Of a stretch of 52,347 nt of DNA, positions 33,642-41,896 are shown piece by piece; the stretch's first letter is position 1, and every line of letters starts with the position of its first letter. The stretch covers positions 1 to 52,347 of the forward strand of contig CADBZI010000007.1 in assembly GCA_902799015.1 (NCBI GenBank), written 5' to 3'. This DNA comes from an uncultured Lachnospiraceae bacterium (lineage in GTDB: Bacteria; Bacillota; Clostridia; Lachnospirales; Lachnospiraceae). Under the pieces are notes generated by a model, which saw only the letters and a list, made by a program, of their open reading frames with translations, ran no database searches and was not told where the DNA came from. Made by a program: the position numbers and the translations under genes.

Positions 33642-33682
33642 CACCCCGCTTCCGCCTGCCTCGGCTGGCGGAAGGCGGGGTG
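33642..33682 (-). terminator. Terminator hairpin downstream of proB
   Basis: CACCCCGCTTCCGCC (33642-33656) pairs with GGCGGAAGGCGGGGTG (33667-33682) with one bulged base. It lies 70 bases beyond the proB stop codon and upstream of the ior-operon promoter, so it also insulates that promoter. Confidence 0.65.
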
Positions 33683-33754
33683 CGATTAGCAGCTCGATTC
33701 CTTTCCTTCGCCTTTGCTTTCGATGCGCCTTCCGGCATGGCGGAGAGGCTGTTC

Positions 33755-34558
33755 TTACATCGTAAGACGTCCTGCGAACAGCGTTCCTGCGGGAATCCCT
33801 TTCACAATATCATACAGTGCTTCCGGGCGGCTTCCGTTGCAGATGGTCACGTCGATTCCCTGCCGCGTCGCGAGTTCCGCTGCCTGGAGCTTCGTCTTCA
33901 TACCGCCGGTTCCGCGCCTTGATCCGGCGCCGCCGGCAAGTTGATAGAGGGACGCATCGATCTGGTCAATCCTCGGGATCAGTTTCGCCTGCGGATGAAA
34001 TCTCGGATCAGCCTCGTAGAGGCCATCGATGTCTGACAGAATTACCAGGCGCTTTGCCTGGACAAGCACCGCAACGACCGCCGACAGCATGTCGTTGTCG
34101 CCAAACAGGCGATCCTTCGACTCAATCTCAGTGTAGCTGACAGAGTCATTTTCATTCACAACCGGGATAATCCCGCACTCCAGCAGGGCATTGAACGTGT
34201 TCGTCAGATTCTCTTTCTTTTCCTCCTGCTCGATATCCGAGGCATTCAGCAGAATCTGTGCTATGGTATGCCCGTATTCTCCAAAGAATTTGTCGTACAG
34301 GAACATGTTCTGGCACTGGCCGACCGCTGCGGCAGCCTGCTTCATCCGCATTGATTTTGGTTTTTCCTTCAAGCCCATCTTGCTGCATCCCACTGCAATC
34401 GCACCGGACGAAACAAGAATTACCTCATTCCCAAGGTTTGCGATATCACTGAGCACCATGGAAATCTTGTCAAATGCCCGCAGGTTTGTATTGCCCGCAT
34501 CGTTTGTCAGGCTGGAAGTGCCGACCTTTACTACAATCCTGTTCTGTACCAGTCCCAT
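33755..34558 (-). CDS. proB: Glutamate 5-kinase, short form without PUA domain
   Basis: A 267-residue amino-acid kinase. It has the nucleotide-binding NRIVVKVGTSSLTN, the VILVSSGAIAVGCSKMGL motif, NENDSVSYTEIESKDRLFGDND in the glutamate-binding region, and GTGGMKTKLQAAELA near the end. It phosphorylates glutamate to gamma-glutamyl phosphate, the first step of proline synthesis. It ends after the kinase domain and lacks the C-terminal PUA domain of enzymes like that of E. coli (about 367 residues); such short forms are known in Firmicutes. No proA is adjacent. ATG 34558 is preferred over an ATG 33 bases upstream because GGAGAGG lies between them. Confidence 0.93.
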   Translation of the reverse strand: MGLVQNRIVVKVGTSSLTNDAGNTNLRAFDKISMVLSDIANLGNEVILVSSGAIAVGCSKMGLKEKPKSMRMKQAAAAVGQCQNMFLYDKFFGEYGHTIAQILLNASDIEQEEKKENLTNTFNALLECGIIPVVNENDSVSYTEIESKDRLFGDNDMLSAVVAVLVQAKRLVILSDIDGLYEADPRFHPQAKLIPRIDQIDASLYQLAGGAGSRRGTGGMKTKLQAAELATRQGIDVTICNGSRPEALYDIVKGIPAGTLFAGRLTM

Positions 34559-34602
34559 GTTTTCTTTTCCTCTCCTTACATCTCCCCGCAATCCCAGGGC
34601 AA

Positions 34603-34659
34603 TCCAACATCCTGTCCAATGTATTCTTTCACAATTCAGATTCCGTCCAACATCCTGTC
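34603..34659. repeat. Direct repeat upstream of proB
   Basis: TCCAACATCCTGTC occurs at 34603-34616 and again at 34646-34659, 43 bp apart, in the short spacer between the Gx-type gene and proB. It could be a pair of regulator-binding sites or a small duplication. Nothing further can be said. Confidence 0.5.
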
Positions 34660-34676
34660 GCGGCTCCTGCCATCCC

Positions 34677-35165
34677 TCACTGCAATTCCTGCAGTCTCGG
34701 GATCATCCATTCGGAAATCATCCCGTTCACGGCTCCCGTGATGATGCCTGCAATTGCCAGCGGAAGAAAGTAATAGCCTACCCGCGCATTTTCCACAACC
34801 ATCGCAGCGACAATCACCTGTCCGGCATTGTGCGCGACACCGCCGATTACACTGACTCCGGCCGGCGAGAATTTCCCGGTCCGTTTGACTAGCTGCATGC
34901 AGAGCAGGCTGAGACCGGCGCCGGCGGCAGAATATAGAATGCCGAAGGCATTTCCAAACAGAAACCCGGCTGCGAGTATTCGCGCCAGGTTGACCAGGGC
35001 AGCTTCTTTCCAGGAGTACAGGTACAGCACAGAAACGATTGCCGCATTCGGCAGTCCCAGCTTCATGCCCGGTATTCCCGCAAAAAACGGGATCAGGGAT
35101 TCTACATAGGACAGGATGAGTGCTGCTGCGCAGAACAGTCCGAGATATGCTGTCTTCTTTGCCAT
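34677..35165 (-). CDS. Gx transporter family membrane protein (heptaprenyl diphosphate synthase component I-like)
   Basis: A 162-residue integral membrane protein with about five hydrophobic segments. The conserved glycine-rich parts are IPGMKLGLPNAAIVSVLY, LARILAAGFLFGN and VSVIGGVAHNAGQVIVAA, which match the Gx transporter/Hpre_diP_synt_I family. Members were once named as polyprenyl diphosphate synthase subunits but look like S-component-type transporters; no function is proven. It lies 41 bases after a HAD phosphatase gene and 118 bases before proB, all read leftward. The start has AGGAGAGGATGGC-type sequence upstream. Confidence 0.85.
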   Translation of the reverse strand: MAKKTAYLGLFCAAALILSYVESLIPFFAGIPGMKLGLPNAAIVSVLYLYSWKEAALVNLARILAAGFLFGNAFGILYSAAGAGLSLLCMQLVKRTGKFSPAGVSVIGGVAHNAGQVIVAAMVVENARVGYYFLPLAIAGIITGAVNGMISEWMIPRLQELQ

Positions 35166-35205
35166 CCTCTCCTGGTTCTCCTCCTGCCATTGCTGCTTCC
35201 GTTTG

Positions 35206-35991
35206 TTACAGGAATTGCCGGATCACTTTCAGAACCGCGTCATCCTTCATGGGGCCGATCACTTCCCCTGCTGCTGCCTTGACCTGCTCCCGCGCATTTT
35301 CAACGGCATAACTATGGCCGGCCAGTTTCAGCATGCCGATGTCATTCTCATTATCTCCAAATGCGGCTGTCTCTTCCGGCAGGATTTTGAACCGTTCCTG
35401 AATCCGTTTCAGCGCGGAGCCTTTGTCCGCTCCGTTCGCAACCACATCCACCCACTTCGGACCTGCCGCCACAATATTTGCCTGGCCGGGAAACTGTTCC
35501 CTGATCCTGGCCGCATACCGCGCGGCGTCCCCCTCCACATGCATCGCTGTTTTCAGCACCGGGGGAGCAATCTGCGCAAGATCCGGGCAATGCTCCAGCC
35601 GGACACGATACCCTTCGCGAATCCATTTCATCAGGTCTTCCCGGGCGGAATCCGTCCAGACGCACTCTGCATGGTCCGTCAGGATCAGGCTCGTGTCGAT
35701 CTGACGCATCACGGCAAGCACCTTCTGATAGAAATCATAATCAAGCGCTCTCACGTCAATGGTCTTTCCGCGGTACATCGCGCAGGAACCATTTCCGGAC
35801 AGGATCACCACCTCGTCCCGGACAGGCTCCAGCAGACGCCGGATGCTGGAAGTATGCCTGCCGCTTGCCGCGACAAACAGGATTCCTTTCTGATTCAGTT
35901 CACGGATCACTTCGATATATTCCGGATTCAGGTCAAATGTGCCCTCCGGCAGTATGGTGTCATCCAGATCGGTTGCAATTAATCGGATCAT
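35206..35991 (-). CDS. HAD-superfamily Cof-type phosphatase
   Basis: A 261-residue cytoplasmic phosphatase of the Cof/IIB class. Motif I is IATDLDDTIL with the nucleophile and acid/base aspartates. Motif II is FVAASGRHTSS. Motif III contains the Lys in ADKGSALKRIQ, and motif IV is AFGDNENDIGMLKLAG. Such enzymes dephosphorylate sugar phosphates, flavin or pyridoxal phosphate; specificity cannot be predicted. First of three leftward genes with the Gx-type membrane protein and proB. Confidence 0.92.
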   Translation of the reverse strand: MIRLIATDLDDTILPEGTFDLNPEYIEVIRELNQKGILFVAASGRHTSSIRRLLEPVRDEVVILSGNGSCAMYRGKTIDVRALDYDFYQKVLAVMRQIDTSLILTDHAECVWTDSAREDLMKWIREGYRVRLEHCPDLAQIAPPVLKTAMHVEGDAARYAARIREQFPGQANIVAAGPKWVDVVANGADKGSALKRIQERFKILPEETAAFGDNENDIGMLKLAGHSYAVENAREQVKAAAGEVIGPMKDDAVLKVIRQFL

Positions 35992-36044
35992 TGTGTCTCC
36001 TGCAGGTTCAATTACACTCTTACTCCATCCTTCAGCAAGTCATT

Positions 36045-36551
36045 TTACTTCAGCAGATCCTTGACAGATCCCATCAGGGAACTGATCAGGTCGCCGGATC
36101 CAAGCAAATCTCCCAGCCCTCCGGCTGTATGAGCAGCCAGACTGGAGGCAGAAGACAGGCCTTCTGATTTCAGGAGCAGCATCCTGACCGCCATCTGCGT
36201 TTTTTCATCTGCCTCACGATAGGCCTGAATCAGTTTCTTCTCTTCCGCCTTCAGCTGAAAAGCTGTTCCGGACGGTTTCTTCGTGCTGCCCGTGGAGGTC
36301 TTCTTCGTGGAGCATGTGGAAGTCTTCTTCGTGGAGCCGGCTGTCTTCACGGCATCCAGCAGAGATTTCTGTGTGACGCCGGTCGCCCTGGCGATCTCCT
36401 TCAGAGCCGCCTGTGTCAGTTCCTTCTCGCCGCGCTCCGCAAGGCTGATGTCATGAGCGGATACCCCCTTCACTTTCTTCGCAAGTGCCTCCTGCGTCAT
36501 TCCCGCCTGTGTTCTCGCTTCCTTAATCAGGGTACCAAGCTTCTTTGCCAT
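36045..36551 (-). CDS. XRE-family HTH protein with Lys/Thr/Ser-rich linker
   Basis: A 168-residue protein. Residues about 6-65 are a Cro/C1-type HTH (LIKEARTQAGMTQEALAKKV, then SAHDISLAERGEKELTQAA). A low-complexity linker follows with three near-repeats of STKKTST/STKKPS, and a C-terminal part with charged helix LKAEEKKLIQAYREADEKTQ and a hydrophobic end (GDLISSLMGSVKDLL). The start at 36551 has GGGAGG 7 bases upstream. It is divergent from the phospholipid operon. The C-terminus might be amphipathic and membrane-touching. Target unknown. Confidence 0.85.
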   Translation of the reverse strand: MAKKLGTLIKEARTQAGMTQEALAKKVKGVSAHDISLAERGEKELTQAALKEIARATGVTQKSLLDAVKTAGSTKKTSTCSTKKTSTGSTKKPSGTAFQLKAEEKKLIQAYREADEKTQMAVRMLLLKSEGLSSASSLAAHTAGGLGDLLGSGDLISSLMGSVKDLLK

Positions 36552-36726
36552 CACTGCTCCTCCCATAACGATTTAAGTTGGCTTACTATTTTCGGATGTG
36601 TCGAACCCAGTTTATCACAGATATCATTTCGATTCGAGGTTCTTTTTCAGGCTACCGCACACCCCATGAATATGATATGATTACAGCGCCAAAGGCAAGA
36701 CTTTTTCAGAAAACGAGGACAGAACA

Positions 36727-37371
36727 GTGAACCGGGAAAAATCAGCTTCCATCTATCCAACCTATTCGATCCTGCCAATCGCAGCCATGCTTGGCATGAA
36801 TATGGTTGCATATATGGGAACCAGGATCTTTACCACAGGCCGATATCATTATAACATCGAGTCTCCGCTTGACCGTATGCTTCCCCTCGTTCCGTTTTTT
36901 GTTGTATTCTATGTTCTGGCGTTTGCGCAGTGGATTACGGGATACCTGCTGATCGGCAGGGAGAAGAAGGAATACTGCTACCGGTTCTTTCTCGGAGAGA
37001 TCATCGCAAAAGCCATCTGTCTCGTGATCTTCCTTGTCTTTCCGACTACACTCAACCGGCCGGAGATTACCGGAAACGGCATCTTTAAGCGGCTGCTGGC
37101 TTTTATTTATTCGGTCGATGCGGCGGACAATCTGTTTCCCTCCATCCACTGTCTGGAAAGCTGGATGTGCTGGAGAGGGTGCAGAAAGCTGACGCAGACC
37201 AGACTGCCCGGATGGTTCTCCGGCGCGAATCTGGTCCTCACACTCCTTGTATTTGCATCCACCGTGCTGTGCAAGCAGCATGTTCTGATTGACATAGCAG
37301 GAGGCGTTGCAGTGGTTGAACTCGGCCTCTTCCTCGCCCCGAAGATTCTGAAGAAAGCGGGAATCTCATGA
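36727..37371 (+). CDS. PAP2-family membrane phosphatase
   Basis: A 214-residue protein with five to six membrane segments. The PAP2 active-site motifs are partly visible as NLFPSIHCLESW (with the catalytic His) and CKQHVLIDIAGG (second His and Asp). Family members remove phosphate from lipid phosphates such as phosphatidic acid, PGP or undecaprenyl diphosphate at the membrane surface. It starts with GTG at 36727, preceded by GAGGAC. Its stop overlaps the start of the next gene in an ATGA arrangement, so it is coupled to the flippase-like, PssA and Psd genes, which suggests a role in phospholipid metabolism. Confidence 0.82.
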   Translation: MNREKSASIYPTYSILPIAAMLGMNMVAYMGTRIFTTGRYHYNIESPLDRMLPLVPFFVVFYVLAFAQWITGYLLIGREKKEYCYRFFLGEIIAKAICLVIFLVFPTTLNRPEITGNGIFKRLLAFIYSVDAADNLFPSIHCLESWMCWRGCRKLTQTRLPGWFSGANLVLTLLVFASTVLCKQHVLIDIAGGVAVVELGLFLAPKILKKAGIS

Positions 37372-38396
37372 AAAAAAAGCTGTTGTGGGCATGCCTCTCT
37401 CTTTTGATTGCAGGCCTGACCATCTGGGCAGTCGCATCTCAGAGCCGCAGCTTCTCTCCCGCCGACCTGTGGGCGCTGATCCGAAGTGCAAATAAGGGTT
37501 GGCTGGCGGCAGCGCTTCTGGCGATGTTCGGATTCATTTTCTTTGAAGGAATGGCCATCATTCGTGTAGCAGACCGTCTCGGTTACCGGAGGTCCTGGCT
37601 GAACGGAACCCTGTACGGTGCTTCGGATGTCTATTTTTCCGCCATCACACCGTCCGCGACAGGCGGTCAGCCGGTCTGTGCCTGGTTTATGATGCGCGAT
37701 GGCATCCCGGGCGCCACTGCGACCGTTACGCTTCTGATCACACTGGTCATGTATACGCTGGCGCTTCTGTTATCCGGCATTGTCACGATGCTGGTCAGTC
37801 TTCCGGTCCTGATGGCATTTTCGCGCCTGTCCAAAGTCATGATCGGACTCGGATCCGTGATTCTTCTTTTCCTGGGACTGTTTTTTCTGATGCTTCTGAG
37901 GAAGCCGCGGATTCTTCACCGCGTCTGCGGCTCATTTCTGAGGTTTCTGGAAAAGATTCATCTGATGCGCAGTGCCAGGAAACTGAAGGCGAAGCTTGAC
38001 ACCGTTATGGAGGAGTACACGCTTTGTTCGAAAATGCTCCTGGGCAAGGCCAATGTCCTGGTTGAGTCATTTTTCTGGAATCTGTGCCAAAGGCTCTCCT
38101 ATTTTATGGTTACCTTTCTGCTCTTTATGGCGGTCGGAAAGGGAACCGGCATGGCGGCAAAGGCGACCGCGGTGCAATGTCTTTCCTGTGTCGGATCAAA
38201 CTGTATTCCGATCCCCGGCGCAATGGGGGCCGCCGACTATATGCTGCTCGATGGCTTCTCACAGATGCTGAATGAAGAAAGCGCGGTGGCAATGGAGATG
38301 CTCTGCAGAGGCGTCACCTTCTACGGAAGTGTGTCTGTCGGACTTATCATTGTAATCATCGGTTATTTTATCGGTAGAAGGAGAAAAACAAGATGA
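37368..38396 (+). CDS. UPF0104/MprF-like lipid flippase-type membrane protein
   Basis: A 342-residue membrane protein with about eight hydrophobic segments. It shows the family stretch SAITPSATGGQPVCAWFMMR and a later IPIPGAMGAADYMLLDGF, both typical of lysylphosphatidylglycerol synthetase transmembrane-region proteins. There is no C-terminal aminoacyl-transferase domain, so it is not a full MprF. Members are thought to move lipids across the membrane. It overlaps the PAP2 gene by 4 bases upstream and the pssA gene by 4 bases downstream. A role in distributing phosphatidylserine or phosphatidylethanolamine is inferred from context. Confidence 0.85.
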   Translation: MKKKLLWACLSLLIAGLTIWAVASQSRSFSPADLWALIRSANKGWLAAALLAMFGFIFFEGMAIIRVADRLGYRRSWLNGTLYGASDVYFSAITPSATGGQPVCAWFMMRDGIPGATATVTLLITLVMYTLALLLSGIVTMLVSLPVLMAFSRLSKVMIGLGSVILLFLGLFFLMLLRKPRILHRVCGSFLRFLEKIHLMRSARKLKAKLDTVMEEYTLCSKMLLGKANVLVESFFWNLCQRLSYFMVTFLLFMAVGKGTGMAAKATAVQCLSCVGSNCIPIPGAMGAADYMLLDGFSQMLNEESAVAMEMLCRGVTFYGSVSVGLIIVIIGYFIGRRRKTR

Positions 38397-39091
38397 TCGG
38401 CTTTTATGATTATACAGTTCTTCTGACTTATGCATCACTGATCTCGGCGACGCTGGGGATTCTGATCTGTATGGACGGACAGGGGCATCCTTTCATTGGG
38501 GTTTTCTTTCTGATGCTGTCCGGATTGTGTGACGCATTTGACGGAAAGGTAGCCCGGACCAAGAAGAACCGCACGATTCAGGAAAAGCGTTATGGGGTTC
38601 AGATCGACTCCCTTGCGGATCTGGTTGCATTCGGCGTTCTTCCGGCTTGTATCGGTAATTCCATGCTGCGTGTGCTTCCCTCCATCCCGGAGGTCAGCAG
38701 AAAACATGTCAGCCGCATGGCAGGCTGGCCGTTCGTCAGTATTTTCTATACCATTATGGCAATCTATGTGCTGGCTGCTCTGGTCAGGCTCGCGTACTTC
38801 AACGTCGAAGAGGAGATCCGCAATGAGAAAAATGAAGGAGTCCGGAAGTATTATACCGGTCTTCCGGTAACCTCCGCTTCCCTGATCTTTCCGATTCTAC
38901 TCTCCTTCCAGTACATTACGCCCTTTGACATTACGCCGCTGTACTTTGTATCCATGCTGATCGTCTCCGTCCTGTTTGTGATGCCGATCCCGGTCAAAAA
39001 GCCGGGAACCCGCGCCATTCTGTTCATGATCGCAGTCGGAAGCATAGACTTCATTATCATGCTGTGGCTGTACATCATGAAGCTTCGCTGA
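38393..39091 (+). CDS. pssA: CDP-alcohol phosphatidyltransferase, phosphatidylserine synthase
   Basis: A 232-residue membrane enzyme with the CDP-alcohol phosphotransferase signature: DAFDGKVAR, then G and two Asp in YGVQIDSLADLVAFG. Several membrane helices follow. It joins CDP-diacylglycerol and serine to make phosphatidylserine, with Asp and metal ions in the active site. The identity as PssA rather than another CDP-alcohol transferase is supported by the phosphatidylserine decarboxylase gene 33 bases downstream. Start overlaps the preceding stop (ATGA). Confidence 0.9.
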   Translation: MIGFYDYTVLLTYASLISATLGILICMDGQGHPFIGVFFLMLSGLCDAFDGKVARTKKNRTIQEKRYGVQIDSLADLVAFGVLPACIGNSMLRVLPSIPEVSRKHVSRMAGWPFVSIFYTIMAIYVLAALVRLAYFNVEEEIRNEKNEGVRKYYTGLPVTSASLIFPILLSFQYITPFDITPLYFVSMLIVSVLFVMPIPVKKPGTRAILFMIAVGSIDFIIMLWLYIMKLR

Positions 39092-39123
39092 ATGAGATCC
39101 GGCAGGCTTGAAAGGATCCTTCT

Positions 39124-39927
39124 ATGACGTTTCTCGAATTCCTGTATGGCACTGCGCCCGGAAGGGTGCTTCTGAAGCCGCTGACCGCCCCCGCTCTGTC
39201 TCATCTCGCGGGGCGGATTCTTGATCATCCGGTATCAAAGATTCTGATTCCCGGTTTTGTCTCCAGGAATCATATTCCTATGGAAGAGTATCAGGAAACT
39301 TCCTATCACAGCTTCAACGATTTTTTCTGCAGAAAGATCAAACCTTCACTCAGGCCGATCGATCCATCACCGGAGCATCTGATTGCTCCTTGTGACGGTC
39401 TTCTGAGCGTCTACCCGATCTCACAGGACCTCGTCATCCCGGTCAAGCAATCTCGCTATACCATTTCCTCCCTGCTGCGAAACAGCGCTTTGGCAAAAAA
39501 GTTTGAGGGGGGATACTGCATGGTCTTCCGCCTGTGTGTGGACCATTATCACCGCTACTGCTATCCCGATGACGCCGTTCGAAGTGCAGAAGTGAAAATC
39601 CCCGGCGTTTATCACACGGTACGTCCTGTCGCGCTGGAAGCGCTTCCTGTTTTTCTGGAAAATACCCGCGAATACTGTCTGCTCCGCACCCGGCATTTCA
39701 AAACGATCGTCCAGATGGAGGTTGGCGCCATGCTGGTGGGCAGGATCTGCAATCCGCCTTCCGCCAGGCAGGTCAGGCGCGGTCAGGAGAAGGGGTTCTT
39801 CCAGTACGGAGGCTCCACAATTATCCTTCTGGTTCAAAAAGACCAGGTTCACATGTCCGGAATGTATCGTGCAGCGCGGGAAGTTCCTGTTCACATGGGG
39901 CAGGAAATCGCATGCACATGCAAATGA
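39124..39927 (+). CDS. psd: Phosphatidylserine decarboxylase proenzyme
   Basis: A 267-residue proenzyme. Conserved parts include YHSFNDFFCRKIKPSLRPID, APCDGLLSVYPI (catalytic Asp), RLCVDHYHRYCYP (His) and QMEVGAMLVGRI. The self-cleavage site lies in FQYGGSTIILL, where Ser becomes the pyruvoyl group of the alpha chain; the usual LGST reads GGST. It decarboxylates phosphatidylserine to phosphatidylethanolamine. Last gene of the PAP2/flippase/PssA operon; GAAAGGATC precedes the ATG. Confidence 0.93.
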   Translation: MTFLEFLYGTAPGRVLLKPLTAPALSHLAGRILDHPVSKILIPGFVSRNHIPMEEYQETSYHSFNDFFCRKIKPSLRPIDPSPEHLIAPCDGLLSVYPISQDLVIPVKQSRYTISSLLRNSALAKKFEGGYCMVFRLCVDHYHRYCYPDDAVRSAEVKIPGVYHTVRPVALEALPVFLENTREYCLLRTRHFKTIVQMEVGAMLVGRICNPPSARQVRRGQEKGFFQYGGSTIILLVQKDQVHMSGMYRAAREVPVHMGQEIACTCK

Positions 39928-40072
39928 TATCTGCATTCCCAAAAGAGGCCGCAAAAAATATGATTTCTCTACTGGCTCTCCTGCCGATTCCTGCGTATAA
40001 TAAATCAACGGACAAAAAACAGGTCCGGTTTATATCTTTCTATTCAGGATATCAATAAGGGAGGAAGCAAAA

Positions 40073-40366
40073 ATGTCAGAAGAGAAGAAAGTCAATATGA
40101 ATGATTCCATGGACGAAGTCAATGGTGGAATCGGCGGAAGCGGGTTCTATATGACAGTCGGCAACTGCAACGGCGGATATCTTGCACTGAGGCCGCAGCC
40201 GGTTTGGAACCAGTATCAGGAGCTTGCACAGCTTTATCCGGGATATCAGGTATTCACCTATGGTGCAACCTCAAACGGAACCGGCCTGAACGGCGTCCCC
40301 TGCACTTATCGCTATGTCAACTTCAATGGCATCTGGGGATGGGCAAACGCCGCTTTCCTGTACTGA
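40073..40366 (+). CDS. Small SH3-like peptide with Gly-Gly leader-like N-terminus
   Basis: A 97-residue protein. Residues 1-24 are acidic and end in DSMDEVNGGIGGSG, which resembles the leader of double-glycine peptides exported by peptidase-containing ABC transporters. The rest (GNCNGGYLALRPQP, GYQVFTYGATSNG, YVNFNGIWGWANAAFLY) looks like a bacterial SH3 fold, normally a cell-wall or peptide binding module. Two cysteines in the core could form a disulfide outside the cell. GGGAGG precedes the ATG, and TATAAT at 39996-40001 is a possible -10. It is monocistronic, with a terminator directly after. Export and role are inferred; no transporter is nearby. Confidence 0.7.
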   Translation: MSEEKKVNMNDSMDEVNGGIGGSGFYMTVGNCNGGYLALRPQPVWNQYQELAQLYPGYQVFTYGATSNGTGLNGVPCTYRYVNFNGIWGWANAAFLY

Positions 40367-40381
40367 TTCTTCGTATAAACC

Positions 40382-40410
40382 GGGAGCCGCCGGAAGGCGG
40401 CTTCCTTTTT
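40382..40410 (+). terminator. Intrinsic terminator after the SH3-like peptide gene
   Basis: GGGAGCCGCC (40382-40391) pairs with GGCGGCTTCC (40396-40405), with a GGAA loop and a following T5 run. It lies 15 bases after the stop codon. Confidence 0.9.
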
Positions 40411-40465
40411 ATTTATGATATTGCTACAATCTGCCTTTTTTGTTTACGGCATCGCGATGTTTCAG

Positions 40466-40494
40466 TTGCGTGAAGTGATATTCTGACTTAAGAT
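40466..40494 (+). promoter_or_regulatory. Promoter of the radical-SAM gene
   Basis: TTGCGT (40466-40471) and TAAGAT (40489-40494) are 17 bases apart, about 60 bases upstream of the radical-SAM ATG. The gene therefore has its own promoter and is not simply read through from the peptide gene. Confidence 0.5.
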
Positions 40495-40555
40495 GATCAG
40501 GATAACTGATTCGGAATGCTGTATTTGGAAATACTGTATTGGGAGAGTACATATT

Positions 40556-41896
40556 ATGAATATCAAAGAAAGCCTTGGGAGATTCGGTCTGAACCAGGCA
40601 GTGAATTATGTCTACAAAGATCCGGAAAAGAATATGATGAAGGTCATGGAAGCCGTTGACAAGTTTGCCGGCGGTCAGTTTCCGGGCCAGATCAAAACCA
40701 TAAAGGATGCCATCCAGAATCCGGAGCATCCTTATTATCCGTATGTCAGACACGTCCTGTTCGACGTAGACCGTGAAGTCGTCAAGACTGTCATCAACAA
40801 TTTCTTCTTTAATGTAAACCTGAAGGGCTGGAAGGTTCAGGAAGAGCTTCGTGAGAAGTACAACTGCAACATCCCGTGGGCAGTCCTGCTGGATCCCACT
40901 TCCGCATGTAACCTTCACTGCACCGGATGCTGGGCTGCGGAATACGGCAGCAAGCTGAATCTTTCCTTTGAGGAGATCGATGATATCATCCGTCAGGGAA
41001 AAGAACTCGGAATCTACATGTATATCTATACCGGCGGTGAGCCTCTGGTACGGAAGAAGGATATCATTCGTCTGTGCGAGAAGCACAGTGACTGCATCTT
41101 CCTGTGCTTTACAAACGGAACCCTGATCGACGACGAGTTTGCCGACGATATGCTTCGTGTGAAGAACTTTGTTCCGGCCATCTCGCTGGAAGGCTTCGAG
41201 CAGGCAACCGACGGACGGCGCGGCGACGGCGTCTACAACCGTGTTATGGAAGCGCTGGAAAGACTGCATCAGAGAAAGCTGTTTTACGGCATCTCTGCCT
41301 GCTACACCAGCCAGAACTATGACTCCATCACCTCAACCGACTTCCTGAACAAGCTGATTGAGACCGGTGTCTATTTCATCTGGTACTTCCATTACATGCC
41401 GGTCGGAAATGACGCGGATGTATCCCTGCTTCCGACTCCGGAGCAGAGAATCGAAGTGTACAGACGCATTAATGAGTTCCGTGACAACAACTCTCTGTTC
41501 ATGATGGACTTCCAGAATGACGGAAGATATGTTGGCGGCTGCATCGCCGGCGGACGCAGATATCTGCACATCAACGCGAACGGGGATGTCGATCCGTGTG
41601 TCTTCATCCACTATTCGGATTCCAATATCCGTGAGAAGTCTCTGCTGGATGCGCTCCGCAGTCCGCTGTTTATGGCATATCATGACGGACAGCCGTTCAA
41701 CGACAATATGTACCGTCCCTGCCCGATGCTGGAGAACCCGGACATCCTGCCGGATCTGGTCGCGAAGACAGGCGCGCATTCCACAGACCTCCAGTCTCCG
41801 GAATCGGCAGAGCATCTGTGCGGAAAGTGCACAAAGTACGCCGAGAACTGGACGCCGCATGCCAACGAGATGTGGGAAAAGGAAACTCAGCGGTAA
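40556..41896 (+). CDS. Radical SAM protein of a widespread clostridial family, SPASM-like C-terminus
   Basis: A 446-residue protein. An N-terminal helical region of about 115 residues precedes the radical-SAM core: DPTSACNLHCTGCWAAEYG holds the CX3CX2C cluster, followed by YIYTGGEPLVRKKD (GGEP) and FTNGTLID. The C-terminal part has further cysteines in GGCIAGGRRYLHINANGDVDPC, CPMLENP and CGKCTKY, suggesting an auxiliary Fe-S cluster. I recognise the family as common in gut Clostridia but know of no proven function. GGGAGAG precedes the ATG. Neighbouring small SH3-like peptide is a conceivable but unproven substrate. Its end overlaps the convergent DUF5702-like gene by 10 bases. Confidence 0.88.
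   Translation: MNIKESLGRFGLNQAVNYVYKDPEKNMMKVMEAVDKFAGGQFPGQIKTIKDAIQNPEHPYYPYVRHVLFDVDREVVKTVINNFFFNVNLKGWKVQEELREKYNCNIPWAVLLDPTSACNLHCTGCWAAEYGSKLNLSFEEIDDIIRQGKELGIYMYIYTGGEPLVRKKDIIRLCEKHSDCIFLCFTNGTLIDDEFADDMLRVKNFVPAISLEGFEQATDGRRGDGVYNRVMEALERLHQRKLFYGISACYTSQNYDSITSTDFLNKLIETGVYFIWYFHYMPVGNDADVSLLPTPEQRIEVYRRINEFRDNNSLFMMDFQNDGRYVGGCIAGGRRYLHINANGDVDPCVFIHYSDSNIREKSLLDALRSPLFMAYHDGQPFNDNMYRPCPMLENPDILPDLVAKTGAHSTDLQSPESAEHLCGKCTKYAENWTPHANEMWEKETQR

Noticed and set aside
34636..35190. 184-codon minus-strand frame overlapping the Gx-type gene
   Set aside because: It is a shadow frame of the membrane protein with atypical composition; the 162-residue frame matches a known family.
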